A DNA stretch of 64,000 bases. Source: Nitzschia sp. pyKryTriq1. Lineage: Eukaryota > Bacillariophyta > Bacillariophyceae > Bacillariales > Bacillariaceae. The notes under the pieces were generated by a model. The model did not search any database. It was not told the DNA's origin and worked only from the letters and a program-made list of their open reading frames with translations. Both the position numbers and the translations under genes were made by a program. Positions 48,752 to 60,015 of this stretch are shown in pieces; position 1 is the stretch's first letter; each line of letters begins with the position of its first letter. The DNA lies in contig OY101129.1 of assembly GCA_956465555.1 (NCBI GenBank), positions 868,001 to 932,000 of the forward strand. Reading direction: 5' to 3'.

Positions 48752-49783
48752 ATGAAATTCTCTGCTCTTGCCCTTGCCTCGATCATTGGTGTCGCCGCTG
48801 CTGGACGCCCTCAACTTTCGGTGAGTAATTGTCATTGCATGTTATTATTTATACTGAAGTGCAATATCGAATCCTTTCTCACTTCGTAATGATGGCATAT
48901 CTGGCGACTTTGTCGTTTTCTTCTTTAGATTTCCGTCCGCGATGGCAACTTCGATGGCCTTGATGGACTCGACCCTACCATCAATTGGAGCGGATCGTCG
49001 TCGTCGGGTGATGTCAATCTTGACTACGGTATTGAATCGGCCGTCCGCCCCACCTCCGATATTGCCTCTCTTCCTCGAAACATTTGGGGCAAGGCCAGCA
49101 CCAAGGTCGCTGGATGGGGAGTTTCGGCACGTGCCGATGTTGACGGTCAAGATCGCAGCTCTGCCGATCTCGAGCTCGATGCCGACAATGAAGATGCTGA
49201 TCTTTCCCTTCGTCTCACCGCTTCTACCGGTGGAGGCTTCAACGTCCGACGCGTCGAAGCCACCAAGGGACTTGACTTGGATGGCGCTCGCGTCACCATC
49301 AACCCCCGATACAATATGGAATCCGAAGAAGCCGATGTCGTCCTCGGATACGACAATGGCAACACCAATGTCAAGCTCACCGCCTCGGCCGACAACCAAG
49401 AGGTCAATATCAAGCACAAAATTGACAACACCAACCTTGAGTTGACCGCGTCAGCCGACAACCAAGAAGTCAAGATCGACCATCAGATGGACAATACCAA
49501 CATCCGCCTGACGGCATCTGCCGACAACCAGGAAGTCACCATTTCTCAGCAGGTTGATGCCAACAACCGTGTGTCCCCCACCATCAACAACCGTGGAGAT
49601 ATTTCGGTTGAATGGGAACGCTCGCTTGGCGATGACAGTGCTTTGACTGCTACGTTGAAGCCCAATGACAGTCTGAACGTTGAATGGCGGGACAACGCGT
49701 GGACCGCCAATGTTGACATGCCCATGGATGGAAGCAATATCAGTGGGGCCAACGTCCACATCAAGCGTGATGTTACTTTCTAA
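48752..49783 (+). CDS. secreted beta-strand-rich repeat protein, family member C (two exons)
   Basis: Exons 48752-48820 and 48929-49783 (intron 108 nt, GTGAGT..TTTAG, phase 0) give 307 aa. The signal peptide MKFSALALASIIGVAAA precedes GRPQLS. The mature protein starts ISVRDGNFDGLDGLDPTINW and includes three 22-residue units (DNxNxxLTASADNQEVxI) at about 49356-49555. It ends GANVHIKRDVTF, matching A (GIKVNMKRTVGM) and B (GANVHVKRDISF). It is divergent from B. Cys is absent or nearly so in the mature part. The fold is probably all-beta. Function unknown. Confidence 0.82.
49229..49731 (+). repeat. near-identical inverted tract shared with gene B (arm in gene C)
   Basis: Partner of 46816-47319. 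The arms lie in opposite orientation about 1.9 kb apart, which makes the region prone to inversion or conversion and to collapse in short-read assemblies. Confidence 0.85.
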
Positions 49784-50310
49784 GAAGGTACTGTAATATA
49801 CTCTGGAAAAATTAAATGTATGATGATATGCGCTGTAACACCTGGTAGTCTACTCTCAGATCTTCTGGCAAACAAGGTTCTTCATTGTGGTCGGAGCGAC
49901 GTAGATGCTTTGTACCGGAAGTTCAAGGCAAAAAATGACAGGATCTCCCTCTAGAACGTATCTCCATTTCATACCTGAGGGGCATCCTGCCGACCCCTGG
50001 TGCTCTTATGTATTCGTCGTACAGTAGTTGTTGTCGAAGCACTTCTAATCTCGTCTCCTATTACTCGTACTGAAACAAAGCTTTCGAGGCTGAATCTCGT
50101 TTATAACATTAAATTGATTGACACATAATATTTGTGAGGCTTCTCAACGTTTGCGAAAATCCAAGGCATTTATTCGTCGCAAGAGGAGTTCCTCGTAGTT
50201 CTTGATAATAAATAAGCTCGCATGAAAGCATGAACACAAGCACGAGGCCAAGCTTGTTGGGCTTCAGCCGTTCATCATATCGAATCAAGAAATGACGAAA
50301 CATACATCGC
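49784..50310. other. convergent intergenic stretch
   Basis: Spacer between gene C (+) and the eight-TM paralogue (-). It holds likely 3' UTRs; nothing distinctive is seen. Confidence 0.45.
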
Positions 50311-51350
50311 TTAGGCGGTCTCGGCGACTTCTTCCTCTTCCGCGTCGTCGCCACCAACCTTGGTATCAACGACCTCGTCTTTGGTGACAGTACCGCCTTC
50401 TTCCGCTGGTGCTGGAGTCTCCTCTTCGGGAGTAAAACCCAAGAGCTCGTGGAACATGCTGAGGACAGCATGTGCAGCGACGAAGAGGATAAATATGAGA
50501 GACAACCAAGTAGCAAAGTACAAACTTCCAACAGCAGTAGCCGGCCCTTCGTCAAAGGTAAGGTAGGCGACGCCGAAAGCCCATGCCAAGAGGAAGATAA
50601 GGGAAATCATCTGGGCAAACATCAACTTGACTTGAAGCCAAGCAATGGAGATTCCCGCGACAGAGGAAAAGGCGCCTAGTGCGATGCCAAATGCGGCGCG
50701 GTTGCACATCTCGTCCACTGCTTCGAACTCGGCGTCGTTGCCGCAATTCCTGGTGAAGAAGCGAGCAGTGTCGCACCAGACAACAAGACTAGTAGCGGAA
50801 AATCCAACCCACTCGTAGAGATAGTGGTCGTCGAAGCGATTGTAATAGATCTCGAAGTGGCTGGTTGCCAGCATGAGGGACGTGGCGAGGGCACCCCAGG
50901 CAGAGAAGAAGATGTTAGCGTTTTGAACGAATCTGCTCCTCTCGGCAACCGCAAAGCCGCGTTCGTCGTCCATCAAGTAGGGAAGCGAGGCGCACCACAT
51001 GGCCAGCACGACAACAACCTATGTCAAAGCGAACACCATTGAAAGAATAGGCGTCAGAAGAGGAACAGCATTCAGCATCCAAATATGTCCCGGAAAAGGC
51101 GAACAAAAAGACTTACCCATCCAATCTCCATACGAGACTTTCCGGTAAACCTTTCTTTCATAGCAATTTGCATAAAGCAAGTGGCTACACTCATAATGAG
51201 CGAAATCGAGGCAGCACTGATAACCCAGCGTTGCGTAGTAGACCAGTACTTTTGGTCCATTTCAAATAGGTTCGTCAACGACGATAAGTTGACAAGCGAA
51301 AAGAGGGCGAGGGCCGCCCAGTATTGGAAATGTTTCTCCATCATCATCAT
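50311..51350 (-). CDS. eight-TM membrane protein, unrecognised family (paralogue of 35886-36990)
   Basis: Exons (minus) 51350-51117 and 51018-50311 (intron 98 nt, phase 0) give 313 aa. Four consecutive Met codons open the frame; any may initiate. About eight TM segments include ALALFSLVNLSSLTNLF, WVISAASISLIMSVATCF, VVVVLAMWCASLPYL, NIFFSAWGALATSLMLATSH and ISLIFLLAWAFGVAYLTF. The C-terminal tail is acidic (EEETPAPAEEGG... EEEEVAETA), unlike the basic tail of its paralogue. Intron 1 lies at the same place and phase as in the paralogue, whose second intron is missing here. No known transporter motif is visible. Confidence 0.78.
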
Positions 51351-52239
51351 CGTAAAGGGTTTTGCCTTTTGGTAATTTTGTTTGAGAGAAGATGGTTTGC
51401 TGGATCAGCGTTTATTATTTTATGAGAGAAGATCAATGAGAAGCACCGGAAACAACCTGAACCCGTTGATCGTTTGCAGATCCAGAAAGAAGAGAGTTCT
51501 CATAAATCACAGTTCCTCGAACCGAAGTCCACGACAGAGTGTCATGGCTTTGACTTGACGACGTTCTGACATTACTGACTGCACACGAAGACAAATTGTT
51601 CGGATGAGAGCCGTGTGTTGGGCGGGGGAAGAATTTCGTCGAACTTTTCCATTTGACAACCCAGTCCAGGATTCCTCCTTCGAGTAGGGGTTCTCTCACT
51701 GCCGATATTGAGAAATTAAGGTTCGCATTGACATAACCTTGTCTTCATGGCGACAGGGAGTCGTGATTGCTACTACGTACAAAGCTCAAATTGGGGGAAA
51801 GAATCATCATGCTAATTGGTGACTGTATCAACGTGTGTGTCATGACATCCAACATCATGTTCTTATGTGTGTCTTTATGGCGGGGCGCGATGAGAGATGA
51901 GCATTCTGGCAACCATTGGGAACGTCGCTGCTGTGGCGTCGCTACTGCAATAAATTATTACCAGGTACTGGTACCGTGACGAAGAATAGTCTCCCACGAA
52001 AATTGAGATGCTGGATTATCGATTATAGGCGACTGTGCTACTGTGTGCACGCGGGCCGGTCTCAGACAAAAAGACAATGAAGTGAGCTACTATTACAAAA
52101 TCCTCTCTGTTTGTATGACTACGAAGTCTATTACATTCACATTGGCGACTCCACCTGTTGTAAATTCGATTCTGCATTACATCGCTTATATAAGGCAGTG
52201 CGGAGTAGTATTCAGTAGTTTCGGCCTTTTACTAGCAGT
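51351..52239. other. 889-bp intergenic region, no supported gene
   Basis: Upstream of the eight-TM gene (-) and downstream of the prenyl synthase (-). A small GTAC pair (CAGGTACTGGTACCG) lies at 51962. I see no coding potential or repeat. Confidence 0.45.
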
Positions 52240-53475
52240 TTACATGGATCTTTTGTAGACCTTTCGCAAAAAGGTCTCAAATACTTCCCATGGCACACCG
52301 GCAGCAGCCAAGGTTTCACCAGACTGACTATCCTTCAGCCCCATAATTTTGTCGTAGGACGCTTGTTCGTACTCGGCATAGAGTTTCGGCAATCCCAAAG
52401 TGGTATACAATTCCTTGATTTTGGTTTCTTCCGGGCTGCCGACCTTGCACTTTCCGTAGTGCTTATCCAAAAAGTCCTTTTGTTCCTTGTTGGCTAGCTG
52501 ATGGTATGCCTTGGTGAAGAGCCATCCACACTTCTTGTCGGCAATGTCAGTACCAACCTTTCCAAGCTGTTCGGGAGTGGCGTAACAATCCAAATAATCG
52601 TCTTGTGCTTGAAAGTAGACTCCCATAGTGACCAAGATTTCACGGGCCGCATTGTAGGCTTTAACATCGGTGACCCCGCCCATCACCATGGCAAAAGCGA
52701 CACTCAAGTAAAACGAGTAAAAGGACGTCTTATATGTAACGATCAACTCCCATCGTTCGGGAGTGAGGTCTGGCAAATCCAAGACATCGCACAAGGTATC
52801 CGAAAGCTGGCCGAGCTCGGTTTGCAAAGTCGTCTCCATCATCAGATCCAACAATTGCAACAAAAGTCCAGAATCGTAGGAGAAGTGTTTCTTGATCATT
52901 TTGTAGACCAGAGATTCAATGGTGACGGCATCGTTAATGGCAATGTACCATGCATCACCCAGCGTTTTGTACCAACAAGGCTGTCCACGACGCGTGACGC
53001 TGCTGTCCATGATATCGTCTGCAATCAACAACCACGCTTGCAACCATTCAATAGCCCATCCAAGAACAGCGAGACGGCAAAGAGTGGTATTGTCCTTGGT
53101 GTTCAAGATACTGACACCCGCATCGACGACCATGAGACCTCGGTTCATCTTTCCACCCTTGACGGTGTAATTCAACATTTTCTCAAGCCATTCCGTTTCT
53201 CGCTTGGGCAGGTCGTAGTGCTTGGGCAGATCCTCCAGAATTTCCTCCACCAGCATGTCACAAATCTTCATAAAGCTCCCTTTAGGATCATTCTCGTAGT
53301 CATAGGAAGGATACTCGATGCTGCTGTCAGCAGCAATCCCTGCCGAACGATCGTTTTGCGTGGCCGGAAAGGAGCGAGCCTTGGCAAAGAGCTTGAAGTA
53401 AGCGGCGGTCAAAAGACTTCCACCAGCAAAGGCGGCGGCGGCAGTGAGCAGCGTGGAATTGGAAGTCGAAGGCAT
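52240..53475 (-). CDS. farnesyl-diphosphate-synthase-like class I prenyltransferase with N-terminal membrane anchor
   Basis: 411 aa from the ATG at 53475. Both aspartate-rich motifs are intact: FARM DDIMD (153-157, followed by SSVTRRGQPCWY) and SARM DDYLD (292-296). The enzyme condenses DMAPP/GPP with IPP toward sterols and other isoprenoids. It differs from typical FPP synthases in three ways. A hydrophobic N-terminal segment (LLTAAAAFAGGSLLTAAYFK, 9-28) suggests ER or other membrane anchoring. The aromatic pair five and four residues before the FARM is Trp148-Leu149 instead of Phe-Phe/Tyr-Phe, a position known to set product length. The C-terminus is KRSM rather than the usual basic KRxK. 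Single exon. Catalysis is near certain; chain length is not. Confidence 0.93.
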   Translation of the reverse strand: MPSTSNSTLLTAAAAFAGGSLLTAAYFKLFAKARSFPATQNDRSAGIAADSSIEYPSYDYENDPKGSFMKICDMLVEEILEDLPKHYDLPKRETEWLEKMLNYTVKGGKMNRGLMVVDAGVSILNTKDNTTLCRLAVLGWAIEWLQAWLLIADDIMDSSVTRRGQPCWYKTLGDAWYIAINDAVTIESLVYKMIKKHFSYDSGLLLQLLDLMMETTLQTELGQLSDTLCDVLDLPDLTPERWELIVTYKTSFYSFYLSVAFAMVMGGVTDVKAYNAAREILVTMGVYFQAQDDYLDCYATPEQLGKVGTDIADKKCGWLFTKAYHQLANKEQKDFLDKHYGKCKVGSPEETKIKELYTTLGLPKLYAEYEQASYDKIMGLKDSQSGETLAAAGVPWEVFETFLRKVYKRSM

Positions 53476-53851
53476 CTGTCGATATAACTCCTTCTATCAA
53501 TCTTATCCGGGAGAAGTACGAGTAGTGACAACGGCTGCGTTCGAGTACGACTCTTCTTGAACGTGCTCTCTTGCAAAGCTCCCATTTTTTGCTTGGTCCA
53601 CACAACAACGCACGCTGATGTCGGTCGCCCGCAAAAGCAAAGAAGTGGCGGGAAAAATCCAATGACGGCCGGCGGGAATGACGAAATCGGTTGCATTCGT
53701 ATGGACGACCAGACATTTTCGACTCTATCGATTGGAACAAAACAATCTTAGTTCGACCCGATGGACCTCAGAAACTATCTAAAATCTAAAGCATGGCAAG
53801 CACGCAGAAGCAGCGCGAGGTTCTTCTCGCATCATCCTTTCCTCGACGACC
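53476..53851. promoter_or_regulatory. divergent promoter between the prenyl synthase and TRAPPC8 genes
   Basis: Head-to-head spacer of 376 bp. A small GAGTACGACTC/AGTACGAGTAG patch lies at 53513-53555. If TRAPPC8 starts at 54023 instead of 53852 the spacer is 547 bp. Confidence 0.4.
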
Positions 53852-56800
53852 ATGCATGGGACCATGGCGGAGAAGACGCAGAGAGACTGGATCGAACACC
53901 CATACAACGGTTCTCGTAGCGACCGACCCTGCTGCGTATACACAAAGAGTCGTCTCCTTGTCGTCGCAGAGCAATTGAATCGTCTCCAGTACCGCCCGAT
54001 TGAGGAGTCTGCTGCTGAGAGGATGAGCGGGCAAAAGGAAGGAATGACGCCTTCTCCCCGTTCGGGCGACCCTCCTCCTCCGCCTCGACCTCACGAGTCC
54101 TCGCTGGGAGACATGCCAATGATGGACAGTGCTCCTCCCTCTGGCAACTTTGCCTTCGACGTAGCGAACAATCTGAACTTGAATCCATTGCCACCTCCCC
54201 CTCCACCGCCCAAAGCACGGACCGTTGCTGCTCGAACTTTGTCGCCTCCTCGATCCGGAAATTTTCGACCACCCCCACCACCAGCCGTGACGAGTACGAG
54301 TACAATTAGTGCATTTGGTGGTGCTGTTGTTTCTCCTCTCCCGCCGCCTCCAAAGGTGGCGACTACGACGTCAGGTATAACAGCACCGGCCCCAGCGTCC
54401 CAAGGCATGCAGGGACCACCTCCGCCCCCACCGCCAGTCAAGCCGCTGACGGCAGGCATGGCACCTCCCCCTCCGCCACCGATGGCAGCAGCAAATAGAA
54501 GTCCTCCTGCATTGGCGGATGAACTTGATACCGGTCTGGGTCCAGTCGCCTACGGGGACAGTTCAGATTACTCGAGTCCTCCTCCTCGGTTGCCGTTGAA
54601 GACGTTCCTGCCGCCTCTGGATCCCAAGAAAGGTCCTTCCTTACTGGCAAGACGCCAAACGCACGTACCGATTCTAGTCATTTCCACCGAATCAGCACAG
54701 CAAGTGGCATGGAAAAATGGATTGCAGCTGGTGGATTTGTTTCAAGGCATGGTTCAAGAAGTTCAATTTGGAACTTTGTTGCCGCCCTTTCGAAGTATTC
54801 ACAAGTCGTTGACTTTGACGGAATTGCCTGTAGAGTTCGTTGATCCGGCTCAACTGACACCTTTGACGTATTCTGGATCGCACTCCTTACTGCAAGAGCA
54901 CGCCCTGTTACAAGAGTCGGACGGGAATGTCGCTCAGGAACTAGTGTTGCTGGAAGATCGAGTCGAACTCTTACTGCAAGATCCGACCGAGTCGGAGGCG
55001 AAGGAAGACCTCAGTCAAGTAACCAAGGACGCCTATCAGTTGACAAGTCCGTTGGATATTCCATGGTTGATTCGATACCGATATGCTTTGGATGCTTCAA
55101 CGAATGCATTGCCTCACGATTTGATCCAATGCCCTCCCCTGGTTCTTTTGGTGTGCAGTACCGACGAAGTGGAATCTCCGGTGGAAGTCCTTCAAGAACT
55201 CCACAATTCTCCTCATATATTGCCGGATGCATTCAAGAATGGATTGTACGACCCTTCGGCTATGCGTCATGAAGTTTTGGTATTGCACGACAATGTAGAA
55301 GGTCCTCCCAACTTTGACGATGCCTCTCTCCGATCGACACTCCAATCGCAGTTCGGTCCCCACTCGCATGTCCTGCGTATCAACAATGTGCCAAAGGATG
55401 TGGCCAAGGCCTTGTCGGAAGAGGAACATTCCGATATTTGGGGTGGAGGGGGACGTTTAGGCACTCGATTGAGTGTCAATGATCGAGTCCTGCTACGACG
55501 TTACTTTCAAAACTTGTTGACATCGGCCTTGCTTCCAGCCTTGGAACGCCGGATTGCCGATTTGAATGCGATTGTGAGTGAACGCAAAAAGGGTGTTCGA
55601 AATTTAGTCAAAAGTTTTTGGAGAAAGCCCAAGGAAGAAAACGAAGTCAAGACCTTGGATCTATCGTCCCCAACAACGTCTTCTAGCAAAAACGATGACA
55701 ACATGTCTCTGGTGGTCGAATATCGATACGATTCGGTTGAGAGTCAAACTCGACTCTTGGCGGATACGCTGTTTTTGATGAAGGACTATGAATCGGCGCT
55801 AGCCACCTATCGCCTGATTCGAGATGACTTTAAATCCGACAAAGCTCTGGTCCACTACGCGAGCGTCCAAGAAATGATGGCTCTCTGTCTGTACCATCTC
55901 GATACTTTCGGCAGATCCAGGGAAATTTTCTCCTTCCTAGAAACCGCCTTGTTGAGCTATACGCGTGCCGCAGAAGAAGAACGAAAACTCATGATGGTTG
56001 GCAAAGATCCTTCTGCCCGGCCCTCTACCGCCCCGCACGCCACACGGTTGGCGACTCGCCTGTGTCTCTTGATGGCTACGGCAAATGATGCTTTGACTAA
56101 AGGACGAGAATTAGAAGTCGCTGATTTGTTAGCCAGCGCGAGCTCCCATGAGTCTTCCCTGGGAGCGGCAGTCCTTTTGGAGCAAGCTTCAGCATTTTAT
56201 TACGAAGCAACCATGTACCGCAAGTACGCATTTCATATGCTCATGAGCGGACACATGTTCCGGACGGCAAATCAAGATCACCATGCCTTTCGCTGCTTTA
56301 CTTCCGCTCTATACATTTATCGGCACGGGAAATGGGCCGAATTGCACAATCACTTGAAATCGGCCTTGGCGGCCCAACTATATTCGATGGGACGCATGTC
56401 AGTCGCCATGGTTCTATATGCCAAGTTGGTGGGTGGAGCTGGAAAGGTTTCCGCCAAATCACAACAAAAGTTCCTCAGTCACCTGTTGGAGATTTGCTTC
56501 GAACATCCGAAATCGGCATTGGCCGGCGCCGATCGCATGGCGGTACCCCCCACTGTCGTCACCGCTCGAGACCGAGATGCTGTCCGCCAAGAGAATTTGG
56601 ATCGCATCGTGCAAGTCATTCAATACACTCCGGGGGCGTCTCGAGTGCTGGAACTGCCCCATATGAACCTGCCAAAGATTGTGGATATTAGCGTACGTAT
56701 TTGGACTCATGCCGAGGACCATTTTGTCACCACGTCAACGAAATCGGAGCAGCCCACAATGTCAATAGAAACAGTGGCTGTTACGTCTGAAATGGGCGGC

Positions 56801-59427
56801 TCATTGGGGAAATCTTGCAGGGGCGATGATGCTGTTTGGAGTGACTTGGAGCTATTGGCAACTGCGGAGCGGAATGCGGTCGATACTACTGTTCGTGGAC
56901 TGGACGAGACCGTCACGGCCGCCCTGTCCAAAATCAAGGACCCACAACATCGACATGTGATTGCACAAATCGACAAGGAAAGGCAAAGCAAGGCCTTGCT
57001 AGAAAGAAGTCGACGCAAAGGAAATATCCATCCCAAGCCGGCCACTCGAGCGCGACGAGAACCCATCTTTTGTGACTTCTTGCTACAAAATCCCATGGAT
57101 GTGGACATTACGGTGACGCAGATTCAACTAGTAGCTCGAATGGTGGATGCTCACGACACCATCTGTACAAATCAGGACGCCATTCGCTTGTCAACGGACG
57201 ACGAGAAGCACGACAGCAAGACCTGGACCTTCCCCAGTACAGAAGACCAAACCTTTACAGTAGCAGATTTTTGTCGCCTTTCGGAAAAGAATCAAAAGAC
57301 CAGCACACATGCTAACGAAAATCCATTCTTTGTGGTTACGAAACAAGATCTGCAGCTATTGGGTGGAGCCGAGATGGTAGTATCAGCAGGTTTGACCCCT
57401 CTAGTTGAGGGCGACCTCGAAATTCTGGGAGTCCGCTGCAAACTCTCTGATCAAGTTTGGGTGTATCATCCATTTGATATTCCGGGCCCACTCTTGAATG
57501 ATAGTCGAAGCAACCGCGCCAATCGTGTTCGAGGCGAGTCGCTTGTACTCAAATCGAAAATTGCTGTCGACATGCCCTGCGTCACTGCCGAGCTTGTCAA
57601 ACGAGCCTCACCTACTGCCACGTCCTCCGTTGTTAATACCGACGATGGACCGCTGCTGGACGGGCAAATTAGTTCTTGGACCCTCCGACTACGAAACGTG
57701 GGAAGTGCCCCAGCCTGTCAACTACTTCTCAAAACGAACCTCCCTTGGATCAATATTCGACAACAGGCGATCGATCAGGGGGAATCCGAGGAGGAATTGG
57801 AAAGTCGAGCCACTTCGCATTGCATAGGCCCAACTGGGACCTTGATGGGGTTGCCGTTGGAGGGAGATGCTCTAAAAGAAACTGGGACAATTCACCCCGG
57901 AGAGACAGTGGACATTCCCATTCAAATTCGAACATCCGGAACCGGGAAGCAGCGCTTTTACATGCTCTATCGTTACGCACTGTATGCGGACGACCCTGCA
58001 GAATCCAGTCGAACCAGGTGGCTGCGGAAAATGTATGAAGTTCCGGTAAGTCTAGTTGTGTAAGGCAGCACCATTGTGGACCAGATCGATTTACCGAGTC
58101 GCGCATTCTATTCTTAACACTCGCCTATCAGGTTTTCCCGTCTCTAGCCCTCTCCGCCCGTGTGGTGCCATCCTTCCGGAAGGATGACGTACAAATGCTA
58201 TCCGTGGAGGTAAGCCGACCACGTGGCCTCGTTCTTCAGCTCAGCTACAAACGTTGAAGTCTAACCCGCCATATTTTCAGTTTACAAACCATCGCACCGA
58301 TCGACCCACAGATCTTTACATAACGTTGGACAAACTATCTTTGGCTAGTCGGCGTTACCGACTTGAAAGTCTTCCAGGGCAGTTCAGCACGTCGGACCAG
58401 GTAGCAAACGTTTTACAGATCGGTTGGCAAGAAAGGCTGACTGTTCATTATCGGGTATTACCTTTGGAGAAAGACAACATGCTTTGCAAACTTTCGGAAT
58501 GCCCCTTTCTGGAGGATGCCGTGGCGACGAGTCAAGACTGCGTGAGGAGCGATGCCATGGATTTTCTGTGCTTGGAAAGGGCATATGAAACTTTTGAGGT
58601 AAATGGATGCAGGCCGATCCCACGGTGACCTGTCGCGTTGTTGACTCCTTCTTACACAGTGTTTTGCGTATCCAGGCGGCTTGGGCGAGCCACCAGAATG
58701 AACTATTTCGAGCCGAACACGATCAAGACGGCGGTGGCAACCACCCCAGATCGATTGCTTCTATTCGACGGGCTAACACGGCAGATTCTACGAATATGTC
58801 CCAGGAATCTGACTTCGAAATCGACCCCACCTCAATTGGGAAGCTCTGCCCACCCGAATCCAATTCCTCAAATGCGCACATCATCTGCAATTGGAGAGCG
58901 ATTCTTGGGGATGAAGTCATTCACGGCGAACACCACATGCGAGCCATCTCGATCCGTCCCAAAACGTACTTCAAGGGATGCCCAGTATATGCTTCTGCAA
59001 CGTACCCCTCAGCGCTATCTCACGACTTTTCCAAGGGTCCAGCTGTAAGCCCAATTGAATCTGAGACGAAGCCGTCTTGCTATCTGGCTCCAGACTTACT
59101 AATATCTTCTTCTCTTGTCCTTTGTACTTGCAGGTTGTACCGGTTCGTGTCAACTTGCGCAATCGAATGCTCGAATCGCCAGTCAATTTCTTTGTATCCG
59201 TCCTCAAGAATCCCGGCTTTGAATTGATTGGATTGCATACCCTACTTCTCTCGCTGGAGCCCAGTGAATGCATCGAAATCCCCTTTGAGGTTCTTATTCC
59301 AGAACAAGGTATCCACAACTTGCAAGCTCTCCAGCTGACTGTTCGACATGACGGAGACGATCAACCCTATCCCTTGGAAGACCAGTGGCTCCTGCACGTG
59401 AAGGATTGCTCACCAACGAGGCAATAG
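53852..59427 (+). CDS. TRAPPC8: TRAPP complex subunit TRAPPC8/Trs85 homologue, five exons, with polyproline N-terminal extension
   Basis: Exons 53852-58045, 58132-58209, 58281-58598, 58676-59044 and 59134-59427 (introns 86, 71, 77 and 89 nt, all phase 0) give about 1750 aa. TRAPPC8 is the core subunit of TRAPPIII, which activates Rab1/Ypt1 in ER-Golgi traffic and autophagy. Diagnostic blocks are the N-terminal globular region (AWKNGLQLVDLFQGM, FGTLLPPFRSIHKS), then LSVNDRVLLRRYFQNLLTSA..LPALERRIADLN..KKGVRNLVKSFW, then a helical-repeat region (LLADTLFLMKDYESALATYR), and C-terminal beta-sandwich segments (NPMDVDITVTQIQL, LRNVGSAPACQLLL). Unusually, residues about 65-220 contain five or more PPPPP runs, like a formin FH1 region. 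The start is ambiguous: Met 53852, 53864 or 54023 (MSGQKEGM). Confidence 0.85.
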
Positions 59428-59709
59428 ATCAAAGCTTGCTGCACTTGCACCGCTCCTGTCTACGGCGCTCCCCTTGTTGGATGCACTCAAGCAAGCACCG
59501 TGAATCCTGAGCATGATAATACCGATTGTCTCTAGATTATGGACGTACCGATCTGCTGCTCTACGGGTGCTGATCTAGCCCCAGGAGAAAGGCCGACTTA
59601 AGAGCGCCTGTCTTCAGTTCTTGTCGACAATGGCCATTCCGACCTCACTCTAGTAGCTAAGTACTCTGCTCTAAATAGTAGTACATGTTGGTCCGCTCTC
59701 TCACATATC

Positions 59710-59780
59710 TCTACTAGCTCTCTACTAGCTAGTAGTAGAGAGTAGTCTCTCTCTCTAATAGTAGTAGAGTAGAGAGACTG
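59710..59780. repeat. CTAG/CTCTAC self-complementary low-complexity tract
   Basis: CTCTACTAGCT is repeated and followed by CTAGTAGTAGAGAG and TAGTAGAGTAGAGAG, so left and right halves can pair. It directly precedes the GTAC cluster. Confidence 0.6.
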
Positions 59781-59784
59781 CTTG

Positions 59785-60015
59785 GGGTACTCGATGTACC
59801 GGTACTGTAGTACTGAAGGGTCCCTCTGGTACCGGGTGCCGCTATACTGTACCGGTACGTGGTACAGTACGGTACAGAAGTCTACGGTACAAGCACAGGT
59901 ACAGTACGCATACGTACAGTACAAGTAATAGGGCTACAGTACCGTGTGTGCTGGTACAGTATGGATACTCTGTCTAGAGTGGGTGCGACCGGTAGGAGCT
60001 ACTGTACGAGTAGTA
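59785..60015. repeat. GTAC-palindrome cluster (densest in window)
   Basis: About 18 GTAC in 230 bp, where roughly one is expected. Frequent cores are TACCGGTAC, GGTACAGTAC and CTGTACCGG. Non-coding. Confidence 0.75.

Noticed and set aside
52501-53487. 328-codon plus-strand frame antisense to the prenyl synthase
   Set aside because: The minus strand has both aspartate-rich motifs and full family length; the antisense frame has no recognisable features.
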